Shown here: in pieces, positions 1-5,559 of the stretch
Position numbering within the stretch: the first letter of the stretch is position 1
How the letters are laid out: each line of letters opens with the position of its first letter
Origin: Rhodobacter sp.
GTDB taxonomy: Bacteria; Pseudomonadota; Alphaproteobacteria; Rhodobacterales; Rhodobacteraceae
NCBI GenBank assembly: GCA_027482795.1
Contig: JAIXVS010000309.1
Location: 1-6,409 of the forward strand
Length of the DNA stretch: 6,409 bases
Reading direction: 5' to 3'
Made by a program: the position numbers and the translations under genes
Notes under the pieces: generated by a model
Told to the model about the DNA's origin: nothing
What the model saw: the letters and a program-made list of their open reading frames with translations, nothing else
Database searches by the model: none

Positions 1-118
1 CAAAATCACCACGGGGCAGTTTTATATGGCACGCTGCCTGCCCGCAACCGCGCTGCATCTGGCGCGCATTCAGACGGGCGGCGATGTGGTGATGTCTTTG
101 CCTGAAGCGGCGTTTTAG
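1..118 (+). CDS. Acyl-CoA dehydrogenase, C-terminal fragment (5' end outside window)
   Basis: The open frame enters at base 2 and gives 38 residues before a TAG at 116-118. The fragment contains QFYMARCLPATALHLARI followed by QTGGDVVMSLPEAAF. From memory, this resembles the extreme C-terminus of the acyl-CoA dehydrogenases that carry an extra C-terminal domain, in which a helix with an FYMxRxLPxTA pattern precedes a short tail. These cytoplasmic FAD enzymes oxidise acyl-CoA to trans-2-enoyl-CoA, the first step of beta-oxidation. The catalytic base and FAD-binding parts lie upstream, so activity cannot be judged here. The neighbourhood fits, because a thiolase and a FadB/FadJ-type protein follow on the same strand. 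The next gene starts 15 bases after the stop, suggesting a shared transcript. The family assignment rests on a short tail plus context. Confidence 0.72.
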   Translation, partial: KITTGQFYMARCLPATALHLARIQTGGDVVMSLPEAAF

Positions 119-133
119 GGGGGGCGTTCTAAC

Positions 134-346
134 ATGCCAAAACGCTTTCGCATGACACGGCATTTTCCTGTGGCGATGACCGAAGACGGCTATCGGGCCC
201 TGAAAAGATTCTCCGCCGAGGCGGGTTTGAACGAGGGCGAGGCGCTGTCGTTTCTGTTCGAAAATTTCTCCTCGGTCACCGATAAAGACAACCTTACCCA
301 GCGCCTGCGCCTGTTCAATTCTGAACTGGCAGATCGGCAGAAATAG
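134..346 (+). CDS. Small protein, possible ribbon-helix-helix fold (70 aa)
   Basis: I do not recognise a named family. The 70 residues read as a basic N-terminus (MPKRFRMTR), a short strand-like stretch around residues 10-15 (HFPVAM), a helix at about 16-30 (TEDGYRALKRFSAEA), a Gly-Leu-Asn turn, a second helix at about 34-46 (EGEALSFLFENF), and a polar charged tail. Strand-helix-helix with a 'GLxxxEAL' turn is the pattern of ribbon-helix-helix DNA-binding proteins such as Arc/MetJ/CopG, so a small dimeric regulator is possible but unproven. A G-run at 118-124 lies nine bases before the ATG and is only a moderate Shine-Dalgarno match. A second ATG at 152 is in frame but has no better site. The gene sits 15 bases after the acyl-CoA dehydrogenase and 17 bases before the GST, so it is almost certainly co-transcribed. 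The codon use looks like that of its neighbours. I am fairly sure it is a real gene and unsure of its function. Confidence 0.7.
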   Translation: MPKRFRMTRHFPVAMTEDGYRALKRFSAEAGLNEGEALSFLFENFSSVTDKDNLTQRLRLFNSELADRQK

Positions 347-363
347 TCCAGAAAGGGCTGAAC

Positions 364-996
364 ATGACGATGAAACTGTATTGTTTTGGCGAAAGCGGCA
401 ATTCCTATAAGGTGGCGCTGGCGCTGACCTTTCTGGGGCTGGAATGGGAGCCGATTTTTGTTGATTTCTTTAAGGGCGAGGCGCGCAGCCCCGAATTTAA
501 GGCCATTAATGAGATGGGCGAAGTGCCCGTGCTGGTGGACGGCGATACCACGCTCACGCAATCGGGCGTGATATTGGATTACCTGTCCAGCAAAACGGGA
601 AAACTGGGCGGCAAATCGGCGGCAGAGCGGCGCGAAGTGCTGCGCTGGCTGTTTTGGGACAATCACAAATTTTCAACGCTGATTGGCAACACCCGCTTTT
701 TGGCCAATTTCCTGCCCGAAGATAAACGCCCCGCAGGCGTTATTCCGTTTCAGATGGGGCGTTTGCAGGCATCATATACCGTGCTGAACGATCACTTATC
801 TGCGCGCAATTGGGTTGCAGGCGCAGAGATGACCATCGCTGATCTATCGCTTGCTGGGTACCTTTACTACCCCGAACCCTATGGATTTGACCGCGCCGAA
901 TGGCCCAATATCGACGCTTGGCTGACCCGTATTTCTGGCACAAAGGGTTGGAAGCACCCCTATGATCTGATGCAGCGCGCCTTTGTGGCGGCATAG
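364..996 (+). CDS. Glutathione S-transferase family protein
   Basis: This 210-residue cytoplasmic protein has the two-domain GST layout. Residues 3-80 form a thioredoxin-like domain. It begins MKLYCFGESGNSYKVALAL, where Ser11 or Ser14 sits where the catalytic Ser/Cys of bacterial GSTs would be. The GEVPVLVDG segment supplies the cis-proline (Val54-Pro55), and Gln66-Ser67 matches the E/Q-S pair that holds the gamma-glutamyl group of glutathione. Residues 90-205 form the helical domain, including WVAGAEMTIADLSLAGYL with the TxxD helix-capping motif (Thr157, Asp160). Length is normal for the family. AGAAAGGG at 350-357, six bases before the ATG, supports this start over the ATG at 370. Family members conjugate glutathione, remove electrophiles or perform thiol exchange, and the substrate cannot be read from sequence. 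Its place between the acyl-CoA dehydrogenase and the thiolase suggests a link to acyl-CoA metabolism, perhaps detoxifying reactive enoyl or aldehyde intermediates, but that is inference. Confidence 0.93.
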   Translation: MTMKLYCFGESGNSYKVALALTFLGLEWEPIFVDFFKGEARSPEFKAINEMGEVPVLVDGDTTLTQSGVILDYLSSKTGKLGGKSAAERREVLRWLFWDNHKFSTLIGNTRFLANFLPEDKRPAGVIPFQMGRLQASYTVLNDHLSARNWVAGAEMTIADLSLAGYLYYPEPYGFDRAEWPNIDAWLTRISGTKGWKHPYDLMQRAFVAA

Positions 997-999
997 GAG
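995..999 (+). promoter_or_regulatory. Shine-Dalgarno site of the thiolase, overlapping the GST stop
   Basis: AGGAG lies six bases before the ATG at 1006 and shares two bases with the TAG stop of the upstream GST gene (994-996). It is the strongest ribosome-binding site in the window. A ribosome terminating on the GST gene would sit on it, which fits coupled translation within one operon. Confidence 0.75.
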
Positions 1000-1005
1000 A
1001 CTGTC

Positions 1006-2217
1006 ATGACCGATGTCTTCATCTATGACGCAATCCGCGGCCCGCGCGGGCGTGGCCGCCCCGACGGCGCGCTGCACGAAGTGACCGCAGTTGCCCTTTC
1101 GGCGCGGATGCTAGATGCGCTGGCCGCGCGCAATGGGCTGGTGGGCCATGCGGTAGAAGATGTGATTTGGGGCAATGTCACCCAAGTGGGCGAGCAGGGC
1201 GGCTGCCTTGCGCGCAGCGCCGTGCTGGCATCGCGCCTTGACCAATCCATCCCCGGCCTTGCGATCAACCGCTTTTGCGCCAGCGGGATCGAGGCGGTGA
1301 ATTTGGCCGCCAATCAGATCAAGGGCGGCGCGGGGGCCGCCTATATCGCGGGCGGGGTCGAGATGATGGGCCGCGTGGCGATGGGCAGCGATGGCGCGGC
1401 CATTGCGGTTGACCCGCAACTTGCCATGGGCACGTATTTTGTGCCGCAAGGCATTTCGGCAGACATCATTGCCACCGAATACGGCTTTACCCGCCAGATG
1501 GTGGACGCGCTGGCCGTGGAAAGCCAGCGGCGGGCGGGGCAGGCATGGGCGGAGGGGCGGTTTGCCAAATCGGTTGTGCCCGTGCTGGACCAAAACGGGC
1601 TGACCATTTTGGACCGCGACGAATATATGCGCCCGCAAACCGATATGGCGGCACTAGCCGCGCTGAAACCCGCCTTTGCCGAGATGGGCGAGGTGATGCC
1701 AGGCTTTGATAAAGTAGCCCTGATGAAATATCCGCATTTGGAACGGATTACCCATGTGCATCACGCGGGCAATTCATCGGGTATTGTCGATGGGGCTGCG
1801 GCGATGCTGATTGGCAATGCCGAATTTGGCCGCGCGCACGGGCTAAAGCCCCGCGCCCGCATCAAGGCGACGGCGAAAATCGGCACTGATCCCACCATCA
1901 TGCTGACAGGCCCTGTGCCCGCCACGCAGAAAATTCTGGCCGATTCTGGCATGAATATTTCCGACATTGACCTGTTCGAGGTGAACGAGGCTTTCGCATC
2001 TGTCGTGCTGCGGTTTCAGCAGGCGTTTGATGTTGACCCAGCGCTGGTGAACGCCTGCGGCGGGTCTATTGCCATGGGCCACCCACTAGGGGCCACGGGC
2101 TGCATCATCATCGGCACTTTGCTGGATGAATTGGAACGCACGGGCAAGGGCACGGGCCTTGCCACGCTGTGCATTGCATCGGGCATGGGCGTAGCGACAA
2201 TTATCGAGAGGGTGTGA
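1006..2217 (+). CDS. fadA: Thiolase (acetyl-CoA C-acyltransferase / acetyltransferase)
   Basis: This 403-residue cytoplasmic enzyme cleaves 3-ketoacyl-CoA with CoA into acetyl-CoA and a shortened acyl-CoA, or condenses two acetyl-CoA. Every catalytic element is visible. Cys91 in NRFCASG is the acyl-accepting nucleophile. Asn327-Glu328 lies in the VNEAF motif. His359 lies in CGGSIAMGHPLGATG, which fits the second thiolase signature. Cys389 in LATLCIASGMGVA is the acid/base cysteine. That last motif has Ala-Ser where many thiolases have Gly-Gly, but it still fits the permissive signature. HHAGNSSGIVDGAAAM (252-267) is the usual conserved N-S-DGA segment. The length is typical. The start is fixed by AGGAG at 995-999. 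Its stop overlaps the cupin start by one base, and a FadJ-type protein follows, so degradative beta-oxidation is the likely role. The symbol reflects that role. Sequence alone does not separate the long-chain (FadA/FadI) from the acetoacetyl-CoA (AtoB/PhaA) specificity. Confidence 0.95.
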   Translation: MTDVFIYDAIRGPRGRGRPDGALHEVTAVALSARMLDALAARNGLVGHAVEDVIWGNVTQVGEQGGCLARSAVLASRLDQSIPGLAINRFCASGIEAVNLAANQIKGGAGAAYIAGGVEMMGRVAMGSDGAAIAVDPQLAMGTYFVPQGISADIIATEYGFTRQMVDALAVESQRRAGQAWAEGRFAKSVVPVLDQNGLTILDRDEYMRPQTDMAALAALKPAFAEMGEVMPGFDKVALMKYPHLERITHVHHAGNSSGIVDGAAAMLIGNAEFGRAHGLKPRARIKATAKIGTDPTIMLTGPVPATQKILADSGMNISDIDLFEVNEAFASVVLRFQQAFDVDPALVNACGGSIAMGHPLGATGCIIIGTLLDELERTGKGTGLATLCIASGMGVATIIERV

Positions 2218-2219
2218 TG
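2206..2219 (+). promoter_or_regulatory. Thiolase-cupin junction: Shine-Dalgarno plus overlapping TGATG
   Basis: GAGAGG at 2206-2211 lies five bases before an ATG at 2217-2219. That ATG shares its A with the thiolase TGA (2215-2217), forming TGATG. This decides the cupin start: a longer in-frame reading from ATG 2169 would add 16 residues with no cupin similarity, deep inside the thiolase gene and without a good ribosome site. Confidence 0.75.
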
Positions 2220-2684
2220 AAAATCGACCTGTCCAAGGCACCTGTCAAAACGGGGTCCATCTATCCGCCGCCCTATGCCGAAATGGTCGCAGGCCGATCC
2301 AGCCAGCGGCTGGGGGACGCAGGGGGGCTGACGCAGTTTGGCGTAAATTTGGTTACGCTTCAGGCGGGGGCGATGTCGTCCCTTCGCCACTGGCATTTGG
2401 CGGAAGATGAGTTTGTGATGGTCACCCAAGGCGAGGTGACGATGATCACCGAGACTGGCCCCGAAACAATGCGCGTGGGCGATTGCGCAGCCTTTCCCGC
2501 AGGCAGCCCAAACGGGCATCACTTTATCAACCACACAAACGCGCCTGCCCAGTTTTTGGTGGTGGGCAGTAAAGCCGCGCGCGAAGTGGCGACATATTCT
2601 GATGTTGACCTAATGGTCACCATGGAAGGCGGGCGCGCGACATTTACCCGCAAAGACGGCACCCGATATGGAGAGACGCCATGA
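2217..2684 (+). CDS. Single-domain cupin protein
   Basis: This 155-residue cytoplasmic protein has one complete cupin barrel. Motif 1 is residues 51-72: Gly51, then His58-Trp-His60, four residues, Glu65, six residues, Gly72. Motif 2 is residues 88-105: Gly88, five residues, Pro94-Ala-Gly96, then His101 and Asn105. His58, His60, Glu65 and His101 form the standard divalent-metal set, so it is probably a metalloprotein. The family ranges from dioxygenases and isomerases to ligand sensors, and the sequence does not choose between them. There is no DNA-binding domain, so it is not a cupin-type transcription factor. The N-terminal segment (residues 1-35) carries the SIYPPPY stretch seen in some bacterial cupins. 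The gene overlaps the thiolase by one base and fadJ by four, which ties its expression to both. A role in handling an acyl-CoA side product is possible but is inference. Confidence 0.9.
   Translation: MKIDLSKAPVKTGSIYPPPYAEMVAGRSSQRLGDAGGLTQFGVNLVTLQAGAMSSLRHWHLAEDEFVMVTQGEVTMITETGPETMRVGDCAAFPAGSPNGHHFINHTNAPAQFLVVGSKAAREVATYSDVDLMVTMEGGRATFTRKDGTRYGETP
2670..2684 (+). promoter_or_regulatory. Cupin-fadJ junction: Shine-Dalgarno plus ATGA overlap
   Basis: GGAGAG at 2670-2675 lies five bases before the ATG at 2681. That ATG overlaps the cupin TGA (2682-2684) in the classic ATGA arrangement. This supports the chosen fadJ start and termination-reinitiation coupling between the two genes. Confidence 0.75.
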
Positions 2685-4882
2685 GCACCGCGAGCCAAGA
2701 TTTTACCTATTCCGTCGATGCCGACGGCGTGGCCACGATTGTTTGGGACACGGTGGGGCGGTCGATGAATGTGATGTCATCGGACGGGTTTTTGGTGCTG
2801 GATGGAATGGTTGATACCGCATTAGCTGACCCCGCTGTAAAGGGCCTGATCATCACATCGGGCAAAAAGGATTTTGCGGGCGGCATGGATTTGAACGTGC
2901 TGGCCGATATGCGCAAAGGCGGCGCGCAGATGATTTTTGATATGATCATGGGCACGCACGCCATTTTGCGCAAAATTGAACGCGCGGGGATGGATGCCAA
3001 AACGCTGAAGGGTGGCAAGCCGATTGTTGCCGCGCTGACGGGCACCGCGCTGGGGATTGGGTTTGAAATTCCGCTGGCCTGCCACCGCATTATTGCCGCC
3101 GATAACCCACGCGCCAAAATTGGCCTGCCCGAAATTATGGTTGGCATTTTTCCTGGTGCCGGGGGCACCACGCGCTTGGTGCGCAAAATGGGCGCAATGA
3201 TGGCCGCGCCGTTTTTGCTGGAAGGCAAACTTTCTGATCCAAAATCCGCCAAAGCTGCTGGGTTGATTGACGAGGTGGTCGCCCACGAAGATTTGCAAAA
3301 ACGCGCCAAGGAATGGGTGCTGGCGGCAACCGATGCCGATATCGTCAAACCTTGGGATCGCAAAGATTACAAAATGCCAGGCGGCGCGCCTTATCACCCT
3401 GCGGGGTATATGACCTATGTTGGCGCAAATGCCATGATCAATGGGCGCACGCAGGGTGTGTTCCCTGCGGCAAAGGCGCTGCTTTCGGCGGCTTATGAAG
3501 GGGCATTGGTGCCCTTTGATACGGCGCTGAAAATCGAAGCGCGGCATTTTACATCTATTCTGTTGAACCCATCGTCATCGGCGATGATCCGCACGCTATT
3601 CATCGGCAAAGAGGCGCTGGAAAAGGGCGCAAACCGCCCCGATGCGCCTGACCAATCGGTCAAGGTGCTCGGTGTGATTGGCGCAGGCATGATGGGGGCG
3701 GGCATCGCCTATGTCGCCGCCAATGCGGGCATTTCGGTGGTGCTGATTGATGCGGATCAGGCAGCGGCAGACAGGGGTCGCGCCCATTCCGAAGGGCTGC
3801 TCGATAAGGGCATGAAGCGCGGCAAAGTCACGGCGGATAAGAAGGCCGAAGTGCTGGGCCGCATTCTGGCCACCACCGATTACGCCGCGCTGGCCCCTTG
3901 CGATTTGGTCATTGAGGCCGTGTTTGAAGACCCGAAAATCAAGGCCGAGGTGACGGCTAAGGTCGAGGCGGTTGTGGGCGCAGATTGCATTTTCGCCACC
4001 AACACATCTACCCTACCGATCAGCGATTTGGCGCGGGCGTCCAAGCGGGCCGACCAATTCATCGGCATTCATTTCTTTAGCCCTGTCGATAAGATGAACT
4101 TGGTCGAGATTATTCGCGGCAAGGCAACAGGCCACCGCGCCGTGGCCAAGGCGCTGGATTTCGTGCGGCAAATTCGCAAAACGCCGATTGTCGTGAACGA
4201 TGCGCGGTTCTTTTACGCCAACCGCTGTATCATTCCCTATATCAACGAAGGCATCCGTATGGTGGCCGAAGGGGTCGCCCCCGCGCTGGTGGAAAACGCG
4301 GCCAAGCTGGTGGGTATGCCGCTGGGGCCGCTGCAATTGGTGGATGAAACATCCATTGATTTGGGCGTGAAAATTGCCAAAGCAACTCGCGCGGCAATGG
4401 GCGATGCCTATCCCGATGGCGCGGTGGATAAGGTGATTTTCGCCATGGCCGATCTGGGGCGTTTGGGCAAAAAATCGAAATCGGGGTTCTATAGCTATGG
4501 CGAAGACGGCACGCGTTTGGGTCTGTGGGACGGGCTGGCAACCGCCTATCCCCTTGCCAGCGTTCAGCCCGAATTGACAGATGTGCAAAACCGCCTGCTG
4601 ATGGCCCAAGTGCTAGAGGCCGTGCGCGCACTGGAGGAAGGCGTTTTGACCGACATCCGCGAGGGCGATGTCGGCGCGATTTTGGGCTGGGGATTTGCGC
4701 CGTGGTCGGGCGGGCCGTTTAGCTGGCTGGATATCATTGGCGCGGAAAAGGCCGTTGCAATCTGCGACGGGCTGACCGCCGCCCATGGCCCACGCTTTAC
4801 CGCCCCTGCCCTGCTGCGCGAAATTGCCGCAAAAGGGCAGACGTTTTACGGGCGATTTGACGCTCAGAAAGCGGCGGCGTAG
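2681..4882 (+). CDS. fadJ: Multifunctional fatty-acid oxidation protein: enoyl-CoA hydratase / 3-hydroxyacyl-CoA dehydrogenase
   Basis: This 733-residue protein is close in length and layout to E. coli FadB (729). Residues 1-220 are a crotonase domain with the FAGGMD oxyanion segment (65-70), ALGIGFE (catalytic Glu129) and KIGLPE (catalytic Glu151), matching FadB Glu119/Glu139. Residues 327-505 are the NAD-binding domain, with GAGMMG at 334-339 and Asp357 at the end of the second strand. Ser443 (NTSTLPIS), His464 (IGIHFFSP), Glu476 and Asn514 form the dehydrogenase active site. The NAD and dehydrogenase positions I could compare are all offset by 14 from FadB, a strong internal check. Residues 505-725 are the helical C-terminal domains, including GWGFAPWSGGPF. 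The enzyme hydrates trans-2-enoyl-CoA and then oxidises L-3-hydroxyacyl-CoA with NAD, and it probably pairs with the upstream thiolase in a trifunctional complex. Two oddities are Ile126 in the oxyanion glycine position and Arg509-Phe510 where Pro-Gly is usual. FadB versus FadJ naming is uncertain. Confidence 0.96.
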   Translation: MSTASQDFTYSVDADGVATIVWDTVGRSMNVMSSDGFLVLDGMVDTALADPAVKGLIITSGKKDFAGGMDLNVLADMRKGGAQMIFDMIMGTHAILRKIERAGMDAKTLKGGKPIVAALTGTALGIGFEIPLACHRIIAADNPRAKIGLPEIMVGIFPGAGGTTRLVRKMGAMMAAPFLLEGKLSDPKSAKAAGLIDEVVAHEDLQKRAKEWVLAATDADIVKPWDRKDYKMPGGAPYHPAGYMTYVGANAMINGRTQGVFPAAKALLSAAYEGALVPFDTALKIEARHFTSILLNPSSSAMIRTLFIGKEALEKGANRPDAPDQSVKVLGVIGAGMMGAGIAYVAANAGISVVLIDADQAAADRGRAHSEGLLDKGMKRGKVTADKKAEVLGRILATTDYAALAPCDLVIEAVFEDPKIKAEVTAKVEAVVGADCIFATNTSTLPISDLARASKRADQFIGIHFFSPVDKMNLVEIIRGKATGHRAVAKALDFVRQIRKTPIVVNDARFFYANRCIIPYINEGIRMVAEGVAPALVENAAKLVGMPLGPLQLVDETSIDLGVKIAKATRAAMGDAYPDGAVDKVIFAMADLGRLGKKSKSGFYSYGEDGTRLGLWDGLATAYPLASVQPELTDVQNRLLMAQVLEAVRALEEGVLTDIREGDVGAILGWGFAPWSGGPFSWLDIIGAEKAVAICDGLTAAHGPRFTAPALLREIAAKGQTFYGRFDAQKAAA

Positions 4883-5463
4883 GGGCGCAATCCGCGCAAG
4901 CTGGCTCCCGCCTCATAGGCGATCATGCAGGCGACCAATTGCTGGGCCGAACTATATGAAAGGCACGGCACGGGGGGTAATCTTTCCTGCGCATACACTG
5001 CGCCGCCGTCATTGGCTGGGCCGTTTGCGGCCAGCAGAACCCCTGTGCTGCCCACAATCAAGGCGGGGCGCGATAGGGTTAGGCGCAGGCACATCTCGGG
5101 CGCAGGGCATTGGGTGATGCCGCGCCAGTGGCGCAGCGCCAAGGCTGGCACAACGACCGCGGCGCTGCCCACCATCCGCTGGGCAAAACTGGATTCGATC
5201 AACAGGCCCTGCCCCTGCCCCACCACCACCGACAGGCGATTGCCCAAAGCCAAGGGCGGAATGCGCATCCAGCCTTGCGCAAGCGCAGGCGCTATCGCCA
5301 CAATCGAAACAGGGCCGCCTGATGTGCTGCGCAGGGTGTCGCCCGCGCGCAGGCCCTTTGCCGCGCGCATCCCAAAGGGCGTGGCCAGCAAAAGGCCACC
5401 CGAAACCCCGCCGCCTGTTTCCATTTCTGCCCAACTGTCTTGCGCGCGCAAATTGCCTAGCAT
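4864..5463 (-). CDS. Hint-domain protein, Rhodobacteraceae type, probably without self-processing activity
   Basis: The 199-residue product has a region of about residues 20-150 that looks like the bacterial Hint (hedgehog/intein) domain common in Rhodobacterales. It includes GGLLLATPFGMRAAKGLRAG followed by DTLRS, equivalent to the usual 'GTxVxTxxGxxxVExLxxGDxVxT' opening. It continues with IPPLALGNRLSVVVGQGQGL, LIESSFAQRMVGSAAVVVPA and a RHWRGI turn, as in that family. The tail SYSSAQQLVACMIAYEAGAS also fits. The expected first cysteine of a splicing-competent Hint domain is absent (Ser21 sits nearby), and no clear TxxH or C-terminal HN is seen, so self-cleavage is unlikely. There is no signal peptide or membrane segment. 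A GTG at 5469 could extend it by two residues, but GGGG at 5474-5471 is correctly spaced only for the ATG at 5463. The last 19 bases overlap the end of fadJ tail to tail. Family assignment is from memory of the pattern, and the function is unknown. Confidence 0.72.
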   Translation of the reverse strand: MLGNLRAQDSWAEMETGGGVSGGLLLATPFGMRAAKGLRAGDTLRSTSGGPVSIVAIAPALAQGWMRIPPLALGNRLSVVVGQGQGLLIESSFAQRMVGSAAVVVPALALRHWRGITQCPAPEMCLRLTLSRPALIVGSTGVLLAANGPANDGGAVYAQERLPPVPCLSYSSAQQLVACMIAYEAGASLRGLRPYAAAF

Positions 5464-5559
5464 GACCACACCCCACCACTACCACCGCGCCAGTCTACCC
5501 CTCACAGGCGCAAGATGCAGGACGCGGATAGGGCAGAATTTGGGCGTTTTGGGCTAATT
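5464..5559 (-). other. 96-base spacer between the sulfotransferase and Hint genes
   Basis: This is the longest gene-free stretch in the window. Read on the minus strand, it begins AT-rich just after the sulfotransferase stop and ends in a G/T-rich run (GGTGGTAGTGGTGGGGTGTG) directly before the Hint ATG. That run contains the GGGG (5474-5471) taken as the ribosome-binding site, seven bases from the start. I see no hairpin followed by a T-run that would end the upstream transcript. The best promoter-like pair, CTGCAT and TAGACT 17 bases apart, matches the -35 consensus poorly. The Hint gene may have its own promoter here or be read through from upstream. Confidence 0.35.

Noticed and set aside
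1040..1051. A 12-base palindrome GCCCGCGCGGGC near the thiolase start, considered as an operator or hairpin
   Set aside because: It encodes the Arg-Gly-Pro-Arg-Gly-Arg segment of the thiolase N-terminus and is typical of GC-rich coding sequence. There is no sign of a regulatory context.
2169..2216. A 16-residue N-terminal extension of the cupin from ATG 2169
   Set aside because: It overlaps the conserved C-terminus of the thiolase. The ATG at 2217 has a good Shine-Dalgarno site and the TGATG junction typical of coupled genes.
2822..3547. A 241-codon minus-strand open frame inside fadJ
   Set aside because: It lies wholly antisense to well-conserved crotonase domain sequence, its product has no domain and an odd His/Arg-rich composition, and no ribosome site supports it.
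4013..4609. A 198-codon minus-strand open frame inside fadJ
   Set aside because: It is antisense to the catalytic dehydrogenase domain and has no recognisable protein features, so it is a codon-bias shadow.
4909..4921. A small hairpin CGCCT-CAT-AGGCG as a possible terminator for fadJ
   Set aside because: The stem is only five base pairs, there is no T-run after it on either strand, and it lies within the Hint coding sequence.
5480..5515. A possible sigma-70 promoter (CTGCAT, 17 bases, TAGACT on the minus strand) for the Hint gene
   Set aside because: The -35 element matches the consensus at only two of six positions. Such pairs are expected by chance in a spacer of this size.
4925..5557. 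A 210-codon open frame on the + strand opposite the Hint gene
   Set aside because: Its product is rich in Arg, Pro and Ala with no recognisable domain, while the opposite strand gives a Hint-like protein with a properly spaced ribosome site. It is best explained as a shadow frame of GC-biased codons.
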